From contig CBFHZD010000001.1 in the NCBI GenBank assembly GCA_965660305.1, positions 372,001-436,000 on the forward strand: a stretch of DNA of 64,000 nt, read 5' to 3'. This stretch comes from CAJJDF01 sp965660305. GTDB lineage: Bacteria; Bacteroidota; Bacteroidia; Flavobacteriales_D; CAJJDF01. Every line of letters begins with the position of its first letter. The first letter of the stretch is position 1. The notes beneath the pieces are model-generated. The model searched no databases and was not told the origin of the DNA. It saw nothing but the letters and a program-made list of their open reading frames with translations. The position numbers and the translations under genes are program-made. Below, one piece after another: positions 9,236 through 17,633 of this stretch.

Positions 9236-9350
9236 GAGAACTTATTTTAGTTGAAATTACCAAAAACAAAAGAGATAACAGACTCTATATCGATTGAATT
9301 GGTGGAACCCTACAAGTTTTTAAGCTAAAAATTATTCTAATCTTCCCTCA

Positions 9351-10403
9351 CTACCTCCTGTCGAGTCTGTTTAGGGCATCAATGGCTGGCTCATAATTTG
9401 TTTCCAACCTCAAGATTTCTTTGTATTCTGATTTCGCCAATTCCTTTTTTCCTTTAGTCTCATAACACAAGGCTCTGTTGTATTTTGCAGGAACATAATT
9501 GGAGTTCAAATCGAGGGCTTTGTCAAAGTTTTCGATAGCTAGATTTAATAAGGAATCATTTTTTTCCTTTGGGTTGTTGTCGTAACACAAGTTGATGAGT
9601 GTACGTCCAATGTCAAAATAAGAAACTTCAAAAGTAGAATCGAAATACAGAATTGTATCAAAACAAACGATTGCCTCTTCATACTCGTTGTGTTCGTAAT
9701 GACTCATACCTTTTAGCCTCCAGGCTTCTATGCTTTCTGGCCAGGTTGCAATGGCAGAATTGAAGTATTGAATCGCTAAAGGGTTATCCATGCTATTGTG
9801 AATTGAACCCAAGGCCAAATATGCATTGTAATAATTTGGGTCTCGTTCTACAGCAGTTTGATAAGAGGAAATTGCCAAGTCATTTCTATCTTGTTGTTCA
9901 TACCACATTCCCTTTAAATAATAAGGTTTAGCTTTGTACATATTCAGTGAAATGACTCTATTTATAAGTTCCAAGGACGGTTCGTAGTTCTTTCCAGCCA
10001 AATAATAATAAGCCAATTCCAGCATCCCTTCGGTGTGATTACTATCAAGCTCTACTGTTCTTTCTAGAAACGGGAGACCTTGTTCTATTTTATTCAAACC
10101 CAAGTAAGACATTGCCTTTACAAAATTGATATTCGCATCTTTTGGAGCAATTTTCATCGCCTGATTTATTTGTTTAAGAGCTTGCTCTGGGTTGTTATTG
10201 TCCAAATGATATTGTGCCAGTTGGTAATATCCAGTTTCGGAATTTGGATTGTCTATTATCAATTTGTTAATCTCTTCCAAACGAGTGTCAGTTGCAACTG
10301 TTTCAGTTGGTGTCTTTTCTGGTTTCGAATTGACCGTTGGGTTTTCCTCTTTACAAGAAAAAATAAGAAGAGCACTTAAAATTAAGACTGTTATTTTTTT
10401 CAT
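9351..10403 (-). CDS. TPR-repeat lipoprotein
   Basis: The chosen start gives MKKITVLILSALLIFSC, a clean lipoprotein signal with the acylated Cys at residue 17; an upstream in-frame start would add 17 residues without signal character. After a Pro/Thr-rich linker, residues about 45-350 consist of roughly eight tetratricopeptide repeats with typical G/A-Y-x-x-A patterns (for example GYYQLAQYHLDN, AYLALGSIHN, AKYNRALCYETKG). TPR proteins act as protein-binding scaffolds, here at the periplasmic face of a membrane. It follows recA on the same strand but a hairpin terminator separates them. The binding partner cannot be inferred. Confidence 0.8.
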   Translation of the reverse strand: MKKITVLILSALLIFSCKEENPTVNSKPEKTPTETVATDTRLEEINKLIIDNPNSETGYYQLAQYHLDNNNPEQALKQINQAMKIAPKDANINFVKAMSYLGLNKIEQGLPFLERTVELDSNHTEGMLELAYYYLAGKNYEPSLELINRVISLNMYKAKPYYLKGMWYEQQDRNDLAISSYQTAVERDPNYYNAYLALGSIHNSMDNPLAIQYFNSAIATWPESIEAWRLKGMSHYEHNEYEEAIVCFDTILYFDSTFEVSYFDIGRTLINLCYDNNPKEKNDSLLNLAIENFDKALDLNSNYVPAKYNRALCYETKGKKELAKSEYKEILRLETNYEPAIDALNRLDRR

Positions 10404-10434
10404 TTCAAAACAATTTTCGATTACTACTTCGAAA

Positions 10435-10468
10435 AAAATGCCCTCTCGAATCAACGAGAGAGCATTTT
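10435..10468 (-). terminator. Intrinsic terminator downstream of recA
   Basis: Stem AAAATGCCCTCTCG paired with CGAGAGAGCATTTT (14 bp, one mismatch) with a 6-base loop, followed on the minus strand by further T residues. Confidence 0.85.
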
Positions 10469-10488
10469 CATTTCATTTATACCATCAC

Positions 10489-11502
10489 TTAAGCTGATTC
10501 CTCAGCTAGCAACTCATAGATTTTTCCTTCCAATTCTTCCATTAGCTCAGGATTATCACCAATCAATTCTTTTACCGCGTCTCTTCCTTGACCAAGCTTC
10601 GTGTCTCCATAGCTAAACCATGAACCACTTTTCTTCACAATATTCTTATCTACTGCAATATCCAAAATCTCCCCAGTTTTTGAAATTCCTTGACCATACA
10701 TGATATCAAATTCAGCTTTTCGGAACGGTGGCGCTACTTTATTCTTCACAACTTTCACTCTAGTTCGGTTACCTGTCACATCTTCACCTCCTTTTATCTG
10801 TGTAGATCTTCTGATATCCAGACGAATAGAAGAATAAAACTTCAATGCATTTCCCCCTGAAGTTGTTTCTGGGTTACCAAACATCACACCAATTTTTTCT
10901 CTCAACTGATTAATAAAAATACAACAAGTATGAGCTTTGCTAATTGATGCTGTAAGCTTTCTGAGCGCCTTGGACATTAATCTTGCTTGAAGTCCCATTT
11001 GAGAATCTCCCATTTCGCCTTCAATTTCAGCTTTTGGCGTAAGTGCCGCTACAGAATCCACAATGATTAAATCAATTGCTCCCGAGCGAATTAAATTATC
11101 CGCTATTTCTAGGGCTTGCTCTCCATTGTCTGGTTGAGAAATGATTAAGTTATCTACATCAACGCCCAGTGCTTTTGCATATACCGCATCAAAAGCATGC
11201 TCAGCATCTATAAAAGCACAAATCCCTCCTTGTTTTTGACACTCTGCAATCGCATGAATCGTCAATGTTGTTTTTCCAGAAGATTCTGGCCCATATATTT
11301 CAATAATTCTACCTTTTGGATAACCTTTTACTCCAAGAGCCATATCAAGGGTAAGCGAACCCGATGGTATTACTTCCACGTCTGCTACTGCTCTGTCTCC
11401 TAGTTTCATTACTGCTCCTTTCCCATATTGCTTATCCATTCTTTCCATGGTAGCCTTTAGTGCTTTCAGTTTATCACTGTTTACTTCTTTTGCTTTTGCC
11501 AT
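10489..11502 (-). CDS. recA: Recombinase RecA
   Basis: Polymerises on single-stranded DNA for homologous recombination and activates the SOS response. The 337 residues show the Walker A motif GPESSGKTT (71-79), the Walker B segment LIIVDSVAAL, the L1/L2 DNA-binding loops (MGLQARLMSKALRK and NPETTSGGNALK) and a short C-terminal tail without the long acidic end of E. coli RecA. Length and motifs are typical of Bacteroidota. No SOS-like operator or TAnnTTTG box was recognised in its leader. The neighbouring bcp gene is on the same strand, about 190 bases upstream. Confidence 0.98.
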   Translation of the reverse strand: MAKAKEVNSDKLKALKATMERMDKQYGKGAVMKLGDRAVADVEVIPSGSLTLDMALGVKGYPKGRIIEIYGPESSGKTTLTIHAIAECQKQGGICAFIDAEHAFDAVYAKALGVDVDNLIISQPDNGEQALEIADNLIRSGAIDLIIVDSVAALTPKAEIEGEMGDSQMGLQARLMSKALRKLTASISKAHTCCIFINQLREKIGVMFGNPETTSGGNALKFYSSIRLDIRRSTQIKGGEDVTGNRTRVKVVKNKVAPPFRKAEFDIMYGQGISKTGEILDIAVDKNIVKKSGSWFSYGDTKLGQGRDAVKELIGDNPELMEELEGKIYELLAEESA

Positions 11503-11688
11503 TTTTTATTTTTATTACTGAGAATTACAGAAGGGTTGCAACGAGAATACTGATTTTTGAACTCTTGTAATATGCTACAACCTAATTTATTTTCTCTTAT
11601 TTCTTATTTCTTTTATTTATCAGAGTTTTAGAAAGCTAAACAGGAGGGTGTACTCTCCCTTTAAAAACTTCTATTTTTTCTCTTTTCT

Positions 11689-12144
11689 CTAATTACCTAT
11701 AATCTGCGCTGTGTGATCTTTTGTTTTCACTTTCTCAATGATGTCCTCAATAATTCCCTTTTCATCTATCACAAATGTGGTTCGGTGAATGCCATCATAA
11801 ACTTTACCCATGAATTTCTTTTCTCCCCAAACCCCATAGTCCTGAATTATAGTTTTGTCTTCGTCCATAAGTAAAGGGAAAGGCAATTCATTCTTGGCGA
11901 TGAAATTTTGATGCTTTTTTGCGCTATCGGCACTTACTCCCAATACTTTGTAGCCCTTCTTTATGAGAGAGTCGTAATTGTCTCTCAAATTACAAGCCTG
12001 AGCTGTGCAACCTGGAGTACTATCCTTGGGGTAAAAATACAAAATCACTTTGCTTCCACTAAAATCACCAAGATTTATCGGGTTTCCACTCTGGTCTTCT
12101 GTCTTAAAATCAGGAGCTTTATCTCCTATTTTCAAATGCTTCAT
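11689..12144 (-). CDS. bcp: Thioredoxin-dependent thiol peroxidase (BCP/PrxQ)
   Basis: Reduces hydroperoxides in the cytoplasm with electrons from thioredoxin. From the chosen Met (which gives the usual MKHLKIGDKAPDF opening and 151 residues) the peroxidatic Cys46 lies in DSTPGCTAQAC with the resolving Cys51 five residues later, the atypical two-Cys PrxQ arrangement. Downstream motifs GVSADSAKKHQNFIAK and HRTTFVIDEKG are typical of the family. An upstream in-frame ATG would add seven residues that do not fit the family. Confidence 0.95.
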   Translation of the reverse strand: MKHLKIGDKAPDFKTEDQSGNPINLGDFSGSKVILYFYPKDSTPGCTAQACNLRDNYDSLIKKGYKVLGVSADSAKKHQNFIAKNELPFPLLMDEDKTIIQDYGVWGEKKFMGKVYDGIHRTTFVIDEKGIIEDIIEKVKTKDHTAQIIGN

Positions 12145-12254
12145 AAGGTTCGTTGATTTTCCCAAAGTTAATCATTTATTTCTTTCAAATATTGATTCTA
12201 AGCTTTCTTTTTTGATAGAATTTTTGGTATTTTGCCAATTCAAATATTAAACCT

Positions 12255-14102
12255 ATGAAACAACTATTCTCACTTATTTTATTGCTTTCTGTTGCTCAAA
12301 GTTATGGTCAATCTTATTGGCAACAAAAAGTTGAGTACACCATGGAAATTGATTTTGATGAAACAACACATCAATTTGAGGGAAAACAAAAACTGGTTTA
12401 CACTAACAATTCACCTGATGAACTCTCAAAAGTTTTTTACCACCTCTATTTCAATGCCTTTCAGCCTGGAAGTATGATGGACATAAGGTCCTTAACCATC
12501 GTAGATCCGGACAGAAGAGTGGGCGATAGGATTTCTAAATTGACTCCCGAGGAGCAAGGTTTTCAGAAAGTGAAATCTTTAAGAATGAATGGAAAAAAAG
12601 TAACATTCAAGACCGTGGGTACTATCTTGGAAGTAGATTTACCCCATTCTATTAAACCAGGAGAATCGGTAACATTCGATATGGAATTTGAAGCACAAGT
12701 TCCTATTCAAATAAGAAGAAGCGGAAGAAATAGTGCTGAAGGAATCGACTATTCTATGACTCAGTGGTACCCAAAAATGAGTGAATATGACTACGAAGGT
12801 TGGCATGCCAATCCATATGTAGGGCGAGAGTTTCATGGTGTATGGGGAGATTTTGACGTGACCATTCATATGAATAAAAATTACACCATAGGCGGAACGG
12901 GAGTTTTGCAAAACCCTACAGAAATTGGTAAAGGCTATACCAAAGAAGCAGTAACCGAAAAAGTAAACAAAAAAGGGAAATTATCTTGGCATTTTGTTGC
13001 CAAAAATGTACATGATTTTGCTTGGGCAGCTGATCCAGATTACAAACATGACATCAAGTTATTGAACAACGGAACAAGACTGCATTTCTTTTACCAAACA
13101 GATACTTTGGTCGAAAACTGGGAGAAGTGTCAAGACTACGCAGTGCGAGCTTTTGAATATGTGAACAAAAAATATGGCGAATATCCTTACAGCGAATATT
13201 CAATCATTCAAGGTGGAGATGGCGGAATGGAATATCCAATGGCGACTTTAATTACTGCACACGGTTCATTTGGCGGATTAGTGAGTGTGATTATTCACGA
13301 AGGATTACATAGCTGGTACCAGGGAATGATGGCCACAAACGAATCCAAATATCCTTGGATGGATGAAGGTTTTACCTCTTATGCACAGCATGATGCAATG
13401 GATTATGTATATGGAAAAAATGCCTTGAACCCACATTTAGGTGCACATAGAAACTACCACTACTTGGTAATGAAAAACGAACAAGAACCTCTTACAACTC
13501 ATGCCGATCATTACAAGAAAAATAGAACATATGGGATTTCTGTCTATTCAAAAGGAGAGGTTTTTTTGGATCAATTAGAATATATTATAGGAGAAAAAGA
13601 TTTTGCAACAACCATGATGAATTATTACAATCAATGGAAATTTAAACACCCAAATTCAAATGATTTCAAACGAGTTGCTGAACAAACATCTGGGCTAGAG
13701 CTAGATTGGTATCTAGAGCAATTTATTGGTACTACCAATTTTATTGATTATGGAGTAGATAGCCTTTCTGTTTGTGACAACAAAACAACGAGAATTCATT
13801 TACAAAAAATTGGAGATATGCCTATGCCAATTGATTTAGTGGTTACCCTTGTGGACGGCAAAACAAAAACTTACAACATACCTCTAGCGGTAATGCGAGG
13901 ATCGAAGACCAATTCTAAATACGATAACTACGAGGTTGTATCGGAAGATTGGCCATGGACTAATCCCACTTTTAACTTGTGTATTGATGAGAAAATGGAA
14001 AATATTGCCCGCATTGAAATTGATCCTAGCTTGAGACTTTCAGACGTGAATAGAAAAAACAACATTTATCCTCAGCCAGAAGAAAAACAAGAGACAGAAT
14101 AA
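12255..14102 (+). CDS. M1-family metallopeptidase, secreted
   Basis: The 615-residue protein has a signal peptide (residues 1-18, ending AQSYGQ), an N-terminal beta-rich aminopeptidase domain, and a gluzincin active site: HEGLH at 348-352 and the third zinc ligand Glu371 in WMDEGFTSY, exactly 18 residues after the motif. GGMEYP upstream replaces the GxMEN substrate motif of M1 aminopeptidases. It probably trims peptides in the periplasm or at the surface. No T9SS sorting domain is visible at the C terminus, which ends in a short Glu/Gln-rich tail. Peptidases of this kind are common in Bacteroidota protein degradation. Confidence 0.88.
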   Translation: MKQLFSLILLLSVAQSYGQSYWQQKVEYTMEIDFDETTHQFEGKQKLVYTNNSPDELSKVFYHLYFNAFQPGSMMDIRSLTIVDPDRRVGDRISKLTPEEQGFQKVKSLRMNGKKVTFKTVGTILEVDLPHSIKPGESVTFDMEFEAQVPIQIRRSGRNSAEGIDYSMTQWYPKMSEYDYEGWHANPYVGREFHGVWGDFDVTIHMNKNYTIGGTGVLQNPTEIGKGYTKEAVTEKVNKKGKLSWHFVAKNVHDFAWAADPDYKHDIKLLNNGTRLHFFYQTDTLVENWEKCQDYAVRAFEYVNKKYGEYPYSEYSIIQGGDGGMEYPMATLITAHGSFGGLVSVIIHEGLHSWYQGMMATNESKYPWMDEGFTSYAQHDAMDYVYGKNALNPHLGAHRNYHYLVMKNEQEPLTTHADHYKKNRTYGISVYSKGEVFLDQLEYIIGEKDFATTMMNYYNQWKFKHPNSNDFKRVAEQTSGLELDWYLEQFIGTTNFIDYGVDSLSVCDNKTTRIHLQKIGDMPMPIDLVVTLVDGKTKTYNIPLAVMRGSKTNSKYDNYEVVSEDWPWTNPTFNLCIDEKMENIARIEIDPSLRLSDVNRKNNIYPQPEEKQETE

Positions 14103-14120
14103 AAACCTGAACTGAACCTT

Positions 14121-14147
14121 CATCTTGACAGATATTAAGTCAAGGTG
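14121..14147. terminator. Possible bidirectional terminator hairpin
   Basis: A 9-bp stem (CATCTTGAC with GTCAAGGTG, one G-T pair) with a 9-base loop sits between the convergent peptidase and DUF4249 genes. There is no strong T run on either side, so termination is only suggested by position. Confidence 0.35.
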
Positions 14148-14174
14148 ATTCTATTTATACCAATTTTTGGTTGT

Positions 14175-14969
14175 CTATGGAATGATAACGATGCTCTGGG
14201 TATCCGTAGCATAGAGGTTAAAATTACCCAAGGCCCCATTTGTAAAATTACTTGGTGGGTTTGCTGGAGGGGCCCCATTTCCACTATTTATAAGCGCATC
14301 TACTCCTTCTAGATAAGTAAAAGTGGATTGGTCACAAGACGAGAGTTTCATAGTGATGTTATCATAAGCTTGAGCCACACCGATTGCAAAAAGTGGAAAC
14401 TGTATTCTATTGCCATTCAAAAAACCATCATCCAATAAAATTAAATCAGAAACATCTCCATAAGAAATACCTTCTACATCCACCTCTATTCGGTAATAAT
14501 TTTCAGTTGCTCCAGGATCAGTAAATTGTATTTGAGTAATATAGCCACTATCGCTAAATGTGCTTTGTTCTATGAATTGATAAGCAATCGTATCGATTGT
14601 AACCCTATCAGGCATGATGCCCCTAGCAACAAAACTATTTCCGTTTTCATTGACAGTAAGTGTATATTCTGTTCCCGATATCGCGTTGAAACCAACCAAC
14701 TGATAGTTGCCATCCGCGAAACTCGCTAAAGTATAATCGGTTGTTCCGTCATTCAATATTACTGAAGCGTTGGTAATTGGAACGGGTGTATTATCACCAA
14801 AAAAATTGGACGTTTCGGATATGTTTACATTAAAATTATTTGTTCCTTGAATCAAAGTAGCTTCAATAACAGTTTTTTTATCTGCCTCTTCTTGCTCAAT
14901 ATCTATAATTTTTCGACACGACACTGCTGTGATAGCAATCATAATGAGTGGTAAAAATAAATGTTTCAT
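14175..14969 (-). CDS. DUF4249 lipoprotein, partner of the adjacent TonB-dependent receptor
   Basis: The start chosen (MKHLFLPLIMIAITAVSC) gives a lipoprotein signal with the acylated Cys at residue 18; the longer open frame upstream overlaps the receptor gene and lacks signal character. The body contains the DUF4249 features: KTVIEATL near the start, an Ig-like beta region with a NDGTTDYTL-type strand, EGISYGDVSDL and the ITMKLSSCDQSTFTYLEG segment. DUF4249 genes commonly follow a TonB-dependent receptor, and here the start is only 4 bases past the receptor stop. It is probably a surface lipoprotein that assists ligand capture. The ligand is unknown. Confidence 0.82.
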   Translation of the reverse strand: MKHLFLPLIMIAITAVSCRKIIDIEQEEADKKTVIEATLIQGTNNFNVNISETSNFFGDNTPVPITNASVILNDGTTDYTLASFADGNYQLVGFNAISGTEYTLTVNENGNSFVARGIMPDRVTIDTIAYQFIEQSTFSDSGYITQIQFTDPGATENYYRIEVDVEGISYGDVSDLILLDDGFLNGNRIQFPLFAIGVAQAYDNITMKLSSCDQSTFTYLEGVDALINSGNGAPPANPPSNFTNGALGNFNLYATDTQSIVIIP

Positions 14970-14973
14970 GGTA

Positions 14974-17289
14974 TTAAAATTTAAAATTATAGGTGACAGA
15001 AGGAATGATCTTGAACAAGGCCACTTGCTCAGCAGCAGTTTGTCCGGGATTGCTTTCATCATCAATAAAGCTGATTGAAAAAGTATTTTCCCTTCCATAT
15101 AGGTTATAAATAGAGAAATTCCAATTGGATTCAAATTTGTCCGTTTTTTTGTTGTACCAAGTTACACCTACATCCATTCTGTGGTAATCTGGAAACCTAG
15201 ATTGGTTTCTGCCCGAATAATAAGGTACATTTACACCCTCTATTTGGTAACCTCCTGCGGGATAAGTTACGGCTAGTCCCGTAGTGTAAACCCAACTCGC
15301 AGAAGCGGTCCACTTTTCATTAAATTTATAGATTCCTACCGCAGAAATATCATGAATTAAATCCTGACGTGCTGGGTAATACTCTCCATCGTTAATGGCG
15401 TCAAATTTCCTCAACGATCGCGAATAAGTATAACTCAACCAACCCGTAAACTTTCCCTTCCTTTTCTTTAAATAAAACTCCGCTCCATAGGCAATTCCAC
15501 TTCCGTAAGTCAGTTCTCTTTCAACCTCTCCATTCAGAAACAAGTCTGCCCCATCTCTATAATCTATTTGATTTTGTAGATTTTTATAATAACCTTCCAC
15601 AGAGAATTCGTAAGTGTTTTTCTTAAAGTTCCTGAAGTATCCCAGAGCAACTTGATCTATAATTTGGGGCTTAACATTGTTTGAACTCGGCACCCAAGAA
15701 TCTGTGGGAGACGAGGTGGTTGCGTTGGACAACAAGTGAATGTATTGATAGTTTCTGTTGTAAGATGCTTTGATAGATGACACTTCAGTCAACATATACT
15801 TCGCAGCTAACCTAGGTTCAAAACCACCGTAAAACTTGGCGTTTTCATGTCGACTATAATATTGAGAATTAATCGTATTTCCGGCATCATTGTAATCAAA
15901 AATAGAGTCGTTATTTCCAAGGTAATTAAAGAAGGAATACCTCAGTCCGTACTGGATGCTAAACAGTTCAGAAACCTTCTGTTCATTTTGGAGATAAAGT
16001 GCGTTTTCAGTTGCCAATCTATCGTTCAAGTTTATGGGATTAAAACCAGAAATAGAACTAAACAACTCTCCTGGATCAAAGGTGTGGTAAATCATATTTA
16101 ACCCAAACTTGATTGTGTTTTTATCGTTCAAAAAGTAAGAAAAATCCTGTTTGATGTTGTAATCTAAAATAGAAGCTTTGAAACCAAACGACTCTTCATC
16201 ACTTCCTATTTTGAACTCATAATCGTAGTTACTAACGATTAAAGAGGTATTAGAAAATAATTTATCACTAAACAAATGATTCCATCTGAGTGTTCCAGTT
16301 GCATTCCCCCAGTTAAATCCAAAGGTTTCGCCTACACCAAGTACATCTCTTCCAAAATATCCAGATAGGTAAACCCTGTTTTTCTCATTGATTTTGTAGT
16401 TGGCTTTTAGATTCAAGTCATAGAAATATAGTTTAGAATCTCTCAAATCTTCATCGGGTGATAATTTCAAGAATAAATCGGCATAGCTTCTTCTTCCTGA
16501 AACGACAAAAGAACCTTTGTCCTTAACGATAGGTCCTTCCAGTGTGAGACGGGAGGAAATAACGCCCAATCCACCCGTAGCACCGAACTTCTTGTTATTT
16601 CCATCCTTCATAGTGATATCCATGACAGAAGAACCTCTACCTCCATACTCGGCTGGCATTCCGCCCTTATAAAGCGAAACATCTTTGATGGCATCAGAAT
16701 TAAAAACCGAGAAAAACCCAAGCAGGTGAGAAGCGTTATACACAACCGCCTCATCTAATAAGATAAGGTTTTGATCTACTCCACCACCTCTTACAAAAAA
16801 ACCTCCGTTCCCTTCACCACCGCTTTTAATCCCAGGCATAAGGGTAAAAGTTTTTACAATATCTTTCTCTCCCAGTAGTACAGGGATAGCCTCGATTGAT
16901 TTAGGGTCTAGTTTTTCGATACTCATTTCTGTGGAAGAAACATTGGCATCCTCAATCTCTCCAGTAACCTCAAATTCTTTCAGCTTAGTAGACTGTTCAT
17001 TTAGCTCGAGATTAAATCGTAGATTCTCATTCAACGTAATTGTCTTTACAATGGGTTCGTAACCCAAAGAGGTAAAAATCAAGGTGTAGTTACCTTTTTC
17101 TAAAGTAAGTGAGAAAAAACCGTATACATTCGAAACGGCTCCTGTGGCTGGGTCCTCTTTTACTTTTACTGTTGCACCAATTAGATCCTCGCCATTAGCT
17201 GCATCCTTTAATGTTCCGCTTATTGTAAATTGTTGCGCATTAATACCAAAAGGAATTAAAACAATAAGCAGGATAAAAATTTTATTCAT
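14974..17289 (-). CDS. TonB-dependent receptor with carboxypeptidase-like N-terminal domain
   Basis: An outer-membrane active transporter of 771 residues. It has a signal peptide (1-18), a CarboxypepD_reg-like beta-sandwich (about 20-105, GTLKDAANGEDLIGATV), a plug domain (about 115-235, with FVRGGGVDQNLILLDEA and the GGMPAEYGGRGSSV segment) and a 22-strand barrel to the C-terminal aromatic YNFKF. It forms an operon with the DUF4249 gene. The carboxypeptidase-like domain and lack of a SusD partner place it outside the polysaccharide utilisation class; the substrate is unknown. A TACATTTG box lies 18 bases upstream. Confidence 0.93.
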   Translation of the reverse strand: MNKIFILLIVLIPFGINAQQFTISGTLKDAANGEDLIGATVKVKEDPATGAVSNVYGFFSLTLEKGNYTLIFTSLGYEPIVKTITLNENLRFNLELNEQSTKLKEFEVTGEIEDANVSSTEMSIEKLDPKSIEAIPVLLGEKDIVKTFTLMPGIKSGGEGNGGFFVRGGGVDQNLILLDEAVVYNASHLLGFFSVFNSDAIKDVSLYKGGMPAEYGGRGSSVMDITMKDGNNKKFGATGGLGVISSRLTLEGPIVKDKGSFVVSGRRSYADLFLKLSPDEDLRDSKLYFYDLNLKANYKINEKNRVYLSGYFGRDVLGVGETFGFNWGNATGTLRWNHLFSDKLFSNTSLIVSNYDYEFKIGSDEESFGFKASILDYNIKQDFSYFLNDKNTIKFGLNMIYHTFDPGELFSSISGFNPINLNDRLATENALYLQNEQKVSELFSIQYGLRYSFFNYLGNNDSIFDYNDAGNTINSQYYSRHENAKFYGGFEPRLAAKYMLTEVSSIKASYNRNYQYIHLLSNATTSSPTDSWVPSSNNVKPQIIDQVALGYFRNFKKNTYEFSVEGYYKNLQNQIDYRDGADLFLNGEVERELTYGSGIAYGAEFYLKKRKGKFTGWLSYTYSRSLRKFDAINDGEYYPARQDLIHDISAVGIYKFNEKWTASASWVYTTGLAVTYPAGGYQIEGVNVPYYSGRNQSRFPDYHRMDVGVTWYNKKTDKFESNWNFSIYNLYGRENTFSISFIDDESNPGQTAAEQVALFKIIPSVTYNFKF

Positions 17290-17307
17290 TTGTTAGAGTT
17301 TAAGGAA

Positions 17308-17315
17308 CAAATGTA
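17308..17315 (-). promoter_or_regulatory. Candidate -7 promoter box of the TonB-dependent receptor
   Basis: Reads TACATTTG on the minus strand, an exact TAnnTTTG match 18 bases before the start codon. A convincing -33 box was not found. Confidence 0.45.
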
Positions 17316-17579
17316 AAACAATCACTTTAATTAAAGTGTTAAATTATTCAATAGGGGTTAAATAAGGATGATTAGCATATGATAAGAATTGAGTATAATC
17401 TCAAAATCATACAAAAACAACTTATCCAAACTTTACTTCAGAACAATGGAATGATGCAAAACAAATTATATTATCTATTCACAATAATCAATTTACTTCA
17501 AACATAGCAAACAATATGGTTGACAGACTCCAAAACCTCCATTAATAAGAGACATCAAACAAGTTCTATCTGTACAAAA

Positions 17580-17607
17580 AAAGCCACCTCGAATACGAGG
17601 TGGCTTT
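17580..17607 (-). terminator. Intrinsic terminator of the large repeat protein
   Basis: A perfect 12-bp stem (AAAGCCACCTCG with CGAGGTGGCTTT) closes a 4-base loop and is followed on the minus strand by a run of T. It lies about 25 bases beyond the stop codon. Confidence 0.92.
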
Positions 17608-17633
17608 ACATTTTTTAAATGTCTCTTATATAA

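Larger units (their letters stand above)
17290..17633. other. Intergenic gap with promoter box and terminator, no gene
   Basis: Holds the -7 box of the receptor gene, a short palindrome (CACTTTAATTAAAGTG near 17323-17338) and, at its far end, the terminator of the large repeat protein. An open stretch without a start codon (17399-17545) is not convincing as a gene. Confidence 0.6.

Noticed and set aside
11645..11680. GGAGGGT/ACTCTCC hairpin between recA and bcp
   Set aside because: The loop would be two bases and no T run follows, so it is a poor terminator.
17399..17545. 48-codon open stretch (containing NFTSEQWNDAKQI) after an in-frame stop in the gap upstream of the TonB receptor
   Set aside because: It has no start codon, no promoter and no recognised family. 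It could be a gene fragment but cannot be supported.
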